Assembly (NCBI RefSeq): GCF_900108335.1
Contig: NZ_FNVT01000021.1
Coordinates: 164,733 to 228,732, forward strand
Source: Nonomuraea solani
Lineage (GTDB): Bacteria > Actinomycetota > Actinomycetes > Streptosporangiales > Streptosporangiaceae
Length of the DNA: 64,000 bases
Direction: 5' to 3'
A program made the position numbers and the translations under genes. Positions 9,301 to 15,993 of this stretch are shown here, piece after piece. The notes under the pieces were generated by a model. It had not been told where the DNA came from, ran no database searches, and saw only the letters and a list, made by a program, of their open reading frames with translations. The first letter of the stretch is position 1, and every line of letters begins with the position of its first letter.

Positions 9301-9461
9301 TCGGCGGCGTTCTGGGCCAGCTCGACGATCAGGCGATCGCGGTAACCGCCGAGCGCGAAGTCCTCTTCCGCGTTGGCGTCTTCGCGGAACCGGGCGGGCG
9401 AGGCCGTCCACGCCGAGAGAACGGCTGCTCGCATCCGGTCAGTGCCGTAGGTGTCGCTCAT
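6384..9461 (-). CDS. Large protein with sacsin-type N-terminal Hsp90-like ATPase domain
   Basis: A 1025-residue protein. Residues 30-130 show the GHKL/Hsp90 fold signatures: N-box E47-L-A-Q-N51-A-A-D-A, a loop TAANTGAPLD (76-85) in place of the usual DxGxG, and the glycine lid AGRFGVGFAAV (106-116). This is the sacsin N-terminal ATPase-like domain found in many uncharacterised actinobacterial proteins. The remaining 850 residues are acidic, leucine-rich and without a recognisable domain. There is no signal peptide, so it should be cytoplasmic. A chaperone-like role is only inferred. About 630 bp of low-complexity DNA lies upstream, and no good Shine-Dalgarno sequence is visible. Confidence 0.82.
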   Translation of the reverse strand: MSDTYGTDRMRAAVLSAWTASPARFREDANAEEDFALGGYRDRLIVELAQNAADAALRAGVPGVLRLTLRGDVLTAANTGAPLDATGVESLSTLRASGKRAEAGAAGRFGVGFAAVVSVCDAPSIGSRGAGAVRWSRTETAALVAEIPALASELADRSGHVPLLRLPFDEPPLIDIPEGFDTLVRLPLRDQACAEAVRRMLAETSPALLIGLPALEVIEIELDGEIRKVPADGWHVVSESGEFTPEEVGRLFADRPTEERARPYWSLRWAVPVTGTGEPGPLPATVPPVVHAPTPSDEPIDLPALLIASLPMATDRRHVAKGPLADFLVERAADAYVRLLRELPRTSKLLDLVPSLMGKGELDARVRRAILERLPSTPLLPALSAPAPVVQTPSFADAKVYEPDAEWGRGEHSAAAGRDSAGGGPEGEGSGAAGWVVAGRDAAVVAGGSAELLEAVAGFVPGLLPAGWPARHPAMVSLGVRRVELADIVDLLSGEATDTREPSWWRSLYTVLPADDPESLGALPVPLTDGRVVRGPRGTLILTDGGADLDLTPLGLRIVHPEAAHPALLRLGAAEATPRTILEDPLTKAAVAESLDSADPEPVSRAVLSLVGASGLAPGEAPWLAELALRGTDGELYPAGELMLAGGALAKLLESGTHLGVAASELEETYGSRVLAAAGVLDGFGVVHESDVLLDPDDCDHDLDGETDWLDHILDLLPDLDVPPLVPEFLAVRDLELVADWPAALALLTTPPLRAALHPLRVDGVEVPSYTAWWLANHAVLGGRKPLELRLLGADPLLQGLYADAPAGLDEAALSMLGVRTTLADLLASHGGPEELLDLMADESIEVDRAQLRALWIALAAVDPSRVAPPSRVRAVLGGTIVVASADDAVVVEAPDLLQLVTERPLVLASYDLAEALSELLDLPLAGELTSGEVTSEGTVRDVPAEVRSLLPTVPRTYVEHEKLLVDGVECAWRYFEGAVHCTGVDGLARGLAWATGQWNDRLAVAALLRDPGAVPLLLAEADLS

Positions 9462-10090
9462 CGATCACGATCCTGGTTGAGGGTAGGGGGCCACCGTAGG
9501 TTAGCGGCCCTCGCCGACAGGAAACCCGCTATCGCCCGCTACCCAGCCGACCGCGCCCACGAACCGTACCGACCGCATCCGCGAACCACGCCCACCGACC
9601 GCATCGGCGAACCAACCGCCCGACCAGGCCCGCTCACCCTGCCGAACGAAACCAACCAAACCGACCAACCGGCCATTTCACATCCCACGCCCTGCGGCGG
9701 CACGCCCAAAAACCCGCCAAGCCACACCGCCGGCGAACAGCATGACCGACCCTGCCACCAAACGCACCGCCAAGCCCTGCCCGCCTCCGGCAACCGCCCC
9801 AGCGAAACGCATCCGCCCACCGGCCGTGCCCACGAACCCGCACCCGGTAACCGAGCCGTGCCCACGAGCCACGCCTGCCAACCGCCTCACCCACCAGTGA
9901 GACGCACCCGGAGGCCACCCCAGCGAGCCGACCCAGCGAGCCGACCCAGCGGACCGACCCAGCGAGGCGCACCCGCCGGCCGGCCCAACGAGCCTTGCCT
10001 GCCGACCGTGACAGTGAGACGCACCTGCCGTCAGCGCCCAGAGGCCGCGCCCATCGGCCGTACCAGGTGACCGTGGGCGGGGCGGTGGGG
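9462..10090. other. Low-complexity C-rich intergenic stretch, no credible gene
   Basis: About 630 bp built from degenerate CCGACC/CCCACGAACC-like words, with very few runs of purines on the plus strand. Open frames cross it on both strands, but their translations are Pro/Arg/Thr or Arg/Gly filler without domains. It separates the 3' end of DUF3027 from the 5' end of the sacsin-type gene, and any promoter for the latter must lie at its left edge. Similar stretches recur at 59.0-59.5 and 61.1-63.6 kb. Confidence 0.7.
9922..9973. repeat. 13-bp tandem repeat, four copies
   Basis: AGCGAGCCGACCC occurs at 9922-9934 and 9935-9947, followed by AGCGGACCGACCC (9948-9960) and AGCGAGGCGCACC (9961-9973). 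The repeat lies inside the low-complexity stretch and suggests replication slippage. Confidence 0.85.
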
Positions 10091-10891
10091 TCAGGAGTGG
10101 CCGAGTTCCTCCGAGGCGGATTCGTCGACCGAGCCCGACTCCTCCTCCATGAGGTCATACCCCAGGTCGTCGAGGATCGGGCTGGCCTGCTCCACCGGTG
10201 GCGGCAGCACCGCGGCCTCGGAGTGGGCCCCGCAGCCGTGGTCGGCGGTGACGACCTTGCCGTCGTCGGGCGCGTATTCGTTCGTGCAGACTCCGAACGA
10301 CAGCCGCAACTCACCAGCGAGCAGCCAGTAGAAGCCGCAGGTGGAACATTGCGCGGGAGCGGCGTGTGCGATCGGCGTATGCGGCCCGTGCTCGCCCGCG
10401 TGCCAGCGTCTGGCAGCCCGGTCCTTGCCAATGGCCGAGAGCACACGTGCCCGGCCCAGGCCGTACTCGAAAATCGCCTGGTGGTCGGCGTCGTCGTCGA
10501 TCTCGGTAAAACCCGGCGCGAGCCTGTCGTCGTCGTCCGCGGTCGGCAGTAGGTCGCCCACGCCGAGGTCACCCGGCCGCAGCCGCTCGCTCCACGGCAA
10601 CCATTCGGGCGCCAGCAGCGCTCCGGAGCCGGGTAGCAGAACGGCCTCGCTGACCGTGACCTTCTTGGCGCGCGAGGCGCGGGTCACCGTGACGGCCCAG
10701 CGCCAGCCGCGATAGGCCCGGTCGAGGCAGGCGAAGTAGTGGGTGACGATCCGGTCGCCTTCGCTCTCGTAGCCGAGGTGCTCGCCGGGCTCGCCCGGCC
10801 GCGCGAGCTCCTCGGCCGCGGCGCGGGCCAGATCGACCGCGGCGACACAGGCCTGATCGGGAGCGGAGACGCGGGCCCTGGTGCGGCTCAT
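10091..10891 (-). CDS. DUF3027 family protein
   Basis: A 266-residue protein from ATG 10891, which has the SD-like purine run AGGCGG 6 nt upstream. An in-frame start 48 nt further up lacks such support. The C-terminal half carries the DUF3027 hallmark: CSTCGF, then FGVCTNEYAPDDGKVV, then the histidine/cysteine segment ADHGCGAHSE, which may bind a metal. The tail is acidic (MEEESGSVDESASEE). The family is actinobacterial and uncharacterised. It is divergent from an MFS gene, and a cold-shock gene lies just beyond; I recall a similar MFS/cspB neighbourhood in mycobacteria. Confidence 0.85.
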   Translation of the reverse strand: MSRTRARVSAPDQACVAAVDLARAAAEELARPGEPGEHLGYESEGDRIVTHYFACLDRAYRGWRWAVTVTRASRAKKVTVSEAVLLPGSGALLAPEWLPWSERLRPGDLGVGDLLPTADDDDRLAPGFTEIDDDADHQAIFEYGLGRARVLSAIGKDRAARRWHAGEHGPHTPIAHAAPAQCSTCGFYWLLAGELRLSFGVCTNEYAPDDGKVVTADHGCGAHSEAAVLPPPVEQASPILDDLGYDLMEEESGSVDESASEELGHS

Positions 10892-11017
10892 CGGACCGCC
10901 TCCGCCGAAAGGTGCTGTTCGCTCACACTTCATTCTCACCCATCACGAGACCTCCGGGGGCCCACAACGGGGGATCCCGCACTGAGTTCTCGTACGAATC
11001 GGGTAAGACTGGTAAGC

Positions 11018-12829
11018 GTGGCGGGAGGCTGGGAGCGAGCGCGCGACATCTCGCGGCGGATGGCGCATGGCGCCGCCGGTGCGGGGCGTGCGACCGTGCG
11101 CGCGAGCAAGGCCACCGCGAGCGGCACGGCGCGGGCGAGCAAAGCGACCGCCAGCGGCGCCCGAAAAGTCGGCAAAGCCACGCGGCGGCTGACGAACGCC
11201 AACGGCGCCGATCGCACCGGGCTCGGCCGCCTGATCGAGCTGTCGGCCGGCAACAGCGCCACTGACGCGGCCGTCACGGTGGCGCTGGCCAGCACGGTGT
11301 TCTTCGGCGTGCCCGTGGGCGAGGCCCGCGGTTCGGTGGCCCTTTACCTGGTCATCACCATGCTGCCGTTCGCGCTGCTGGCGCCGTTCGTGGGGCCGAT
11401 CCTCGACAAGTTCAGGTCGGGGCGCCGCTACGTGATGGCCGGGACGCTGTTCGGGCGAGGGCTGCTCTGCTTCGCGATGGCCGCCGCGGTGGGGCCCGGC
11501 GACCTGCCGACGCTGTTCATCGGGGCGCTGGGCGTGCTGGTGCTGTCGAAGGCGTACAACGTGTCGCGGGCGGCGATCATGCCGAGCGTGCTGCCCGCCG
11601 ACATCTCGCTGGTGTCGGCGAACGCGCGGGTGGCGTTGTTCACGCTGGTCGCGGCCGGGGTGGCGGTGCCGGTCGGGGCGGGGCTGACCGCGTGGCTGGG
11701 CAGCGCGATGGTGTTGCGCGTCGCGATGGTGGCGTTCCTGCTGCTCGGCGTCGCCGCGGTACGCCTGCCGCGGCACATCGACTCGCCCGACCTGGAAGAG
11801 GAGGGCGCCCCGACCCGCTGGCGCACCCTGCTCAAGGTGGGGCCCGCGGTCGCCGAGGCCGTCTGGGCCAACGTGGCGCTGCGGATCTTCTCCGGGTTCC
11901 TGCTGTTCTTCCTGCTGTTCCTGGTGCAGGACAAGGCGGTGCCGTGGCTGGCGGCAGACCAGCCGTGGGCGCGTGACCCGTTCTTCGACATCCCGAAGAC
12001 CATCGCGCTGCTCGCGGCGGCGGCCGGGCTGGGCGGCCTGCTGGGCGCCGCGGTCGCGAACTGGACGCGCAACCACGCGCCGCAGCTCATCGTGCTCGTC
12101 ACGCTGGCCGTGGCCGCCGTGACCACCATCGTCACCGCGATCTTCTTCGGCCTGTGGGCGGCGCTGGCGGTCGGCCTGGTCACGGCCTTCGCTCAGGAGC
12201 TGGGCAAGCTGGCGCTCGACGCGATCGTGCAGCGGGAGATCGGCGAGGAGGTGCGCTCGTCGACGTTCGGGGTGGTCGAGGCGGTGCTGCAGCTCGCGTG
12301 GGTGTTCGGTGGCCTGTTCGGGCTGGTGCTCTCACTGTCGCAGAGCGGCGTGGCCGGGCTGGTGACGCTGGCGGTCGTCCTGACCGGCACGCTCGGCTGG
12401 CTGCTGATCGCCAGGCGCAAGCGCGTCCGCGCCACCAAGGCGAAGCTACGCCGGCAACGCGCCGAAGCGGCCGCCCACGCCGAAACGGCCAACCGCATGG
12501 AAGCCGCCGACCCTATGGAAGCCCCCGCCTACGCCGACGCCGCCGACCACAACGGAGCGGCTGAACGCAACGGAGCGGCTGAACGCAACGGAGCGGCTGA
12601 CTTCAAGGGAACGGCTGATCGCAACGGAACGCCCGACCGCACCGAGGCCGCCGACCACACCGCGGCACCCGACCACACCGAGACCGTCGACTTCGCCGAC
12701 CCTGCCGATCAGCGGGCCGACCAGCGGGCCGACCAGCGGGCCGATCGGCGAACCGACCACCAGGGCGAGAAGCAGCGGCGGGGCGACACCCTCGACTCGA
12801 CGAAGCCCCTGACCAACCCGCACGGCTGA
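11018..12829 (+). CDS. MFS-type membrane protein with repetitive hydrophilic tail
   Basis: A 603-residue protein from GTG 11018; an ATG at 11060 is also possible. Residues 1-60 are alanine/lysine-rich and repetitive (RASKATASG twice). About 12 membrane spans follow (residues about 75-475), with the inner loop LDKFRSGRRYVMAG resembling MFS motif A. The last 130 residues are hydrophilic repeats (NGAAER, DQRA) encoded by tandem DNA repeats. The core matches the uncharacterised actinobacterial MFS proteins found next to DUF3027. The substrate is unknown. The frame is open 93 codons further upstream, but that part overlaps DUF3027 antisense and looks non-coding. Confidence 0.8.
   Translation: MAGGWERARDISRRMAHGAAGAGRATVRASKATASGTARASKATASGARKVGKATRRLTNANGADRTGLGRLIELSAGNSATDAAVTVALASTVFFGVPVGEARGSVALYLVITMLPFALLAPFVGPILDKFRSGRRYVMAGTLFGRGLLCFAMAAAVGPGDLPTLFIGALGVLVLSKAYNVSRAAIMPSVLPADISLVSANARVALFTLVAAGVAVPVGAGLTAWLGSAMVLRVAMVAFLLLGVAAVRLPRHIDSPDLEEEGAPTRWRTLLKVGPAVAEAVWANVALRIFSGFLLFFLLFLVQDKAVPWLAADQPWARDPFFDIPKTIALLAAAAGLGGLLGAAVANWTRNHAPQLIVLVTLAVAAVTTIVTAIFFGLWAALAVGLVTAFAQELGKLALDAIVQREIGEEVRSSTFGVVEAVLQLAWVFGGLFGLVLSLSQSGVAGLVTLAVVLTGTLGWLLIARRKRVRATKAKLRRQRAEAAAHAETANRMEAADPMEAPAYADAADHNGAAERNGAAERNGAADFKGTADRNGTPDRTEAADHTAAPDHTETVDFADPADQRADQRADQRADRRTDHQGEKQRRGDTLDSTKPLTNPHG
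12551..12640 (+). repeat. 18-bp tandem repeat, five units, coding
   Basis: Unit AACGGAGCGGCTGAACGC at 12551-12568 and 12569-12586, then three increasingly diverged copies to 12640. It encodes the hexapeptide N-G-A-A-E-R in the MFS tail. The 18-bp period keeps frame, so copy number can vary without disrupting the protein. Confidence 0.9.
12707..12754 (+). repeat. 12-bp tandem repeat, four units, coding
   Basis: GATCAGCGGGCC, twice GACCAGCGGGCC, then GATCGGCGAACC. It encodes repeated D-Q-R-A in the hydrophilic C-terminus of the MFS protein. Confidence 0.88.
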
Positions 12830-12859
12830 CCGCCCCCGAAACGGCCGCCCCCGGTGGTG

Positions 12860-13255
12860 TTACGCGTCGAGGTCGTCCGCGACGGCCCTGAGGACCTGGG
12901 CGATCTTCTTGGCGTGCGCCGCGTCCGGATGCTTGCCACGCTGGTAAGAAGTCGAGACGTCATCGAGCAGCTTGATCAGGTCCTCGACGATGACCACCAT
13001 CTCGTCCGGCTTCTTCCGCTTGGCCTTGGGCTTGACCTTGGCCAGCGTCGGCGGCTGATCCAGGATCCTGACGGACAGCGCCTGCTGGCCCCGCCGCCCC
13101 TCGGCCACGCCGAACTCGACCTTCTGGCCGGGCTTGAGCGGGGCCGCACCAGTGGGAAGCGCGGAGGAATGCACGAAGACCTCACCGCCGTCGTCGCGGG
13201 TGAGGAAGCCGAAACCCTTGTCGGCGTCGTACCACTTGACCTTGCCACTCGGCAC
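12860..13255 (-). CDS. cspB: Cold-shock domain protein with C-terminal extension (CspB-type)
   Basis: A 131-residue protein. Residues 1-66 are a cold-shock domain with RNP1 KGFGFL and RNP2 VFVHSS, which bind single-stranded RNA or DNA. A basic linker KPKAKRKKPDE and a 60-residue helical extension follow. That longer form is typical of one actinobacterial Csp subgroup. The start is GTG 13255, with GAGG about 7 nt upstream. It converges on the MFS gene with only 30 nt between stops. A role as an RNA chaperone is inferred from the domain. Confidence 0.88.
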   Translation of the reverse strand: MPSGKVKWYDADKGFGFLTRDDGGEVFVHSSALPTGAAPLKPGQKVEFGVAEGRRGQQALSVRILDQPPTLAKVKPKAKRKKPDEMVVIVEDLIKLLDDVSTSYQRGKHPDAAHAKKIAQVLRAVADDLDA

Positions 13256-13348
13256 AGGAGGACCTCGTTCAAACAGTCGAAAAGAAGGATGGATGGATGT
13301 AGGTTATGCCCCGCGCCGCGCCAGGGCGACCGGGTAAATGCGGGGCAA

Positions 13349-13969
13349 TTATCCGGGTTCGTCATGCTCGCGCCATCCGGCGAACCACGCGGCGAATTCG
13401 GTCAGGTCGCCCAGTGCCACATCTGCTCCGTGATCACGCAGCTCTCCCACCGTGTAAGGGCCGGTCGCAACCGTCACACTGACGGCCCCACCGGCGCGGG
13501 CCGCCTCGATGTCCGCGACATGGTCACCAACATAAGCCGCCGCGCCGAAGCGCGCGAGTGCCGATCCCTTGGCGGCGCCGAAAAGCGATCCGACCACTTC
13601 GTCCACGGCGAGCCCGAGGGATTCGACGGTGCCACGGGCGTCCCGGACGTTCTTGCCGGTCACCACGATGACGCGGCCGCCGCCCCGGCGTACGACGTCG
13701 ATCGCGTCGTGCGCGCCCCGCATGGCGGTGTGCACCGGAACTCCCATAGCCGGATATATCTCCCTATAGAGATCGGCAGCCGCCGCGACCTCTTCCGCGG
13801 GCAGCCAGTTCGCCAGTTCCATCTCCAGCGGCGGCCCCAGCCTGCGCACGATCGCCGCGCTGTCGAAAGGCACGCCCAATCGAACGGCCAGCTCGTCGTA
13901 AACGGCCGCGATCCCGGCTCTGGTGTCGGCCAAAGTCATGTCAAGGTCGAATCCCACTGAAGTCGTCAC
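13349..13969 (-). CDS. HAD family hydrolase (phosphoglycolate phosphatase-like)
   Basis: A 206-residue protein from GTG 13969. Motif I is F-D8-L-D10-M-T-L with the nucleophile Asp, motif II is VVTGKN, and motif IV is YVGDHVADIEAA. A helical cap occupies residues about 15-85. These are subfamily I HAD phosphatases, which act on small phosphorylated metabolites such as phosphoglycolate or nucleotides. An open frame extends upstream but crosses a divergent gene's promoter region and is not homologous, so the GTG placing motif I at residue 8 is preferred. The substrate cannot be read from the sequence. Confidence 0.85.
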   Translation of the reverse strand: MTTSVGFDLDMTLADTRAGIAAVYDELAVRLGVPFDSAAIVRRLGPPLEMELANWLPAEEVAAAADLYREIYPAMGVPVHTAMRGAHDAIDVVRRGGGRVIVVTGKNVRDARGTVESLGLAVDEVVGSLFGAAKGSALARFGAAAYVGDHVADIEAARAGGAVSVTVATGPYTVGELRDHGADVALGDLTEFAAWFAGWREHDEPG

Positions 13970-14071
13970 AGTCTGCAGGATGCCAAACAAGGCTCTACCC
14001 GCCGCAACGGGCCCTTGTTCTGGGACCGCTGGAATGGGAAGAAAGGAATTACTTATTGGAGAGGAGCGGCC

Positions 14072-14467
14072 GTGACCGACACCCCCCAGCCGCCGCACGC
14101 CGGAGACCGGCTCGTCGCCTCCTCCGCGCCGCCCCGCCCGCACAGGCCCGCCAGGCCGGGCGGACGCGTCGCGACCCCCTGGCAGCGCGTCGTGGGCTCC
14201 CTGGCCTACCTGGTGAAGCTGGCCTCCAGGGTGGCCGCGCTCATCGTGGTGCTCTACGCGGTCTTCACGGTGTTCAGGGCCAACCCGTTCAACGTCTGGT
14301 ACCAGTTCGTCGAGTCGCTCGCCGCACCGCTCTCGCTGGGCCTGGCCAACCTGTTCCAGCTCGCCGACCCGCGCTGGACGGCCCTGGTCAACCATGGGCT
14401 CGCCGCCGTCGTCTGGCTGATCGCGGGCTCCGCTCTGGCGAGCCTGATCCGACGCGCCGCTCCGTAA
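14072..14467 (+). CDS. Unknown small membrane protein
   Basis: A 131-residue protein from GTG 14072, preceded by GAGAGGAG about 7 nt upstream. The first 45 residues are proline/arginine-rich and cytoplasmic in character. Two hydrophobic spans follow, around residues 52-70 (VAALIVVLYAVFTVF) and 108-125 (AAVVWLIAGSALASL), with a shorter amphipathic stretch between. No known domain is recognised. It is divergent from the HAD gene and 34 nt upstream of a TetR regulator, so the two plus-strand genes may be co-transcribed. Confidence 0.7.
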   Translation: MTDTPQPPHAGDRLVASSAPPRPHRPARPGGRVATPWQRVVGSLAYLVKLASRVAALIVVLYAVFTVFRANPFNVWYQFVESLAAPLSLGLANLFQLADPRWTALVNHGLAAVVWLIAGSALASLIRRAAP

Positions 14468-14501
14468 CTACTACTCTCCTTACGGAGGTATCAGGATAGA
14501 T

Positions 14502-15119
14502 ATGACCAGATCGACGCGTGAGCGGATCATCGATGAGGCCCTGCGGCTGTTCGCCGAGCGGGGCTACTCCGCCACGTCCGTGGCCGAGATCGAGGCCGCG
14601 TCAGGGCTCTCTCCCGGCGCGGGAGGGCTCTACAGGCACTTCAAGTCCAAGTACGAGGTGCTCGCCGCGGCGATCAACGAGCACGCCGCCCGTACCAGGA
14701 GCCAGGTGGCCGACAGCCTGGCCGAGCTGAGCGGCATGGAAGCCTCGGTGGCCCTGGAGGAACGCCTGTCGCACGTCTGCCGGGCCGGGCTGGCCAAGGT
14801 GCGCGAGGAGTCCGAGCTGACCCGGGTCTTCTTCCGCGACCTGAGCCAGTTCCCCGAACTCGTCTGCGTCGTACGGGACGGTCTGCTGCAGCCCATGTTC
14901 GACGCGATCGTCGTCTGGTTCCAGGCGCAGCCCGAATACCGCGACGCCAAGCTCGACTGGGCCGGCATCGCGACCGTGCTCGGCGGCTCGGTGGTGCACT
15001 ATCGGCTGTTCCAGGAGACGGTGGGCGAGTTGCCGGGACACGCGGAGAAGGACCAGTTCGTCGCCGCCTGGGTACGCCTCGCGGTCGGCCTGCTTCCCAG
15101 CCCCGCCCCGGTCAGTTGA
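14502..15119 (+). CDS. TetR family transcriptional regulator
   Basis: A 205-residue protein. The N-terminal domain RERIIDEALRLFAERGYSAT, then SVAEIEAASGLSPGAGGLYR and HFKSKYEVL, is a standard TetR helix-turn-helix (residues about 5-50). The remainder is a helical ligand-binding domain. A GGAGG lies 13 nt before the ATG. No operator repeat is obvious in the short gap to the upstream membrane-protein gene, which it may regulate. Its last 8 nt overlap the 3' end of the convergent membrane gene. Confidence 0.9.
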   Translation: MTRSTRERIIDEALRLFAERGYSATSVAEIEAASGLSPGAGGLYRHFKSKYEVLAAAINEHAARTRSQVADSLAELSGMEASVALEERLSHVCRAGLAKVREESELTRVFFRDLSQFPELVCVVRDGLLQPMFDAIVVWFQAQPEYRDAKLDWAGIATVLGGSVVHYRLFQETVGELPGHAEKDQFVAAWVRLAVGLLPSPAPVS

Positions 15120-15990
15120 AGTCGAGCAACCGGTAGGCCAGCCACACCACGCCCAGCCCCGTACCGATCATGAACATCGTGCCGCTGACGTCGAAGAACT
15201 GCGTGATGAACGCCTGCAGCCCGGCCTCGGTCCCCACCCGCAGGCCGCCGATGAGCACCCCGCCCACCGAGTAGGCCAGCAGCGGCGCGCCGATCCCGAT
15301 GATCTTGTCGCGCACGGTCCAGGTGTCGCTGAACAGCACCAGCGCGGCCCCTGCCGCCCACACCACCACCGGAACCTGGAAGATCGCCAGCGGCGGCAGA
15401 TCGAACGGCACCAGCAGCGCCGCCACCACCAGAATCACCATCGCGGCCGTGTCGCGCGGATGTTCCTTGATGAGCGTCCTGGCGTCCCGGCCGCCGGTGG
15501 CCATCGGGTTGGCGCTGAACATGGCCGCCCTGCGCAGCCCCGCGAACGGCAGCCCCCGGCCCTCCTGCCGGCGGCTGACCCGCTCCTGGGCGATTCGCCG
15601 GTACGCCCGCACGCCGGGCGGCGCGCCGTGGTCGTCGACGATGGCGGGGAAGCTGAGCGTGGAGCCGGTGCCGCGCGGAGCCACCTCCGGCGGCGCGCCG
15701 GCCGCCTCGCGCCTGGTCGCCACCCCTGCCTCGGCCAGCCGGCGCACCTCGCGCTCGACCAGGGCGGCCGGATCGCCGAACCGGGCCAGCACCTTCGCCA
15801 CCTCGCGGGCGTTCTGGCTGCCGTGCCGCTCGGCCTCGATCCTGGCCCGCAGCCGCTTGGCGAAGTCGAGCCGCTGGTCGGCCCTGAGCACGCCGTGGGC
15901 GGCGTCGGCCGCCTTGCTGACGTAGTTCAGGACGAGCTGGTCCGCGCGCTCTATCACGCCTAGCAATGCTGCCCCAATCAGGGGGGACAT
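15112..15990 (-). CDS. Membrane protein with HAAS-like N-terminal helical domain
   Basis: A 292-residue protein from ATG 15990; GTG 15957 would give 281 residues and a wider gap to the divergent gene. Residues about 20-95 (RLRARIEAERHGSQNAREVA followed by KVLARFGDPAALVEREV) resemble HAAS-type signalling helices with the recurring FGDP turn. The C-terminal 130 residues hold four hydrophobic spans. No enzymatic motif is visible. Its start lies 4 bp from the start of the divergent helicase-associated gene, so the two promoters must overlap the opposite coding regions or transcripts must be leaderless. Function unknown. Confidence 0.7.
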   Translation of the reverse strand: MSPLIGAALLGVIERADQLVLNYVSKAADAAHGVLRADQRLDFAKRLRARIEAERHGSQNAREVAKVLARFGDPAALVEREVRRLAEAGVATRREAAGAPPEVAPRGTGSTLSFPAIVDDHGAPPGVRAYRRIAQERVSRRQEGRGLPFAGLRRAAMFSANPMATGGRDARTLIKEHPRDTAAMVILVVAALLVPFDLPPLAIFQVPVVVWAAGAALVLFSDTWTVRDKIIGIGAPLLAYSVGGVLIGGLRVGTEAGLQAFITQFFDVSGTMFMIGTGLGVVWLAYRLLDFN

Positions 15991-15993
15991 ACC

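Noticed and set aside
9477..10070. 197-codon Pro/Arg-rich frame in the low-complexity stretch
   Set aside because: No SD, no domain, composition dictated by the repeat words; treated as non-coding.
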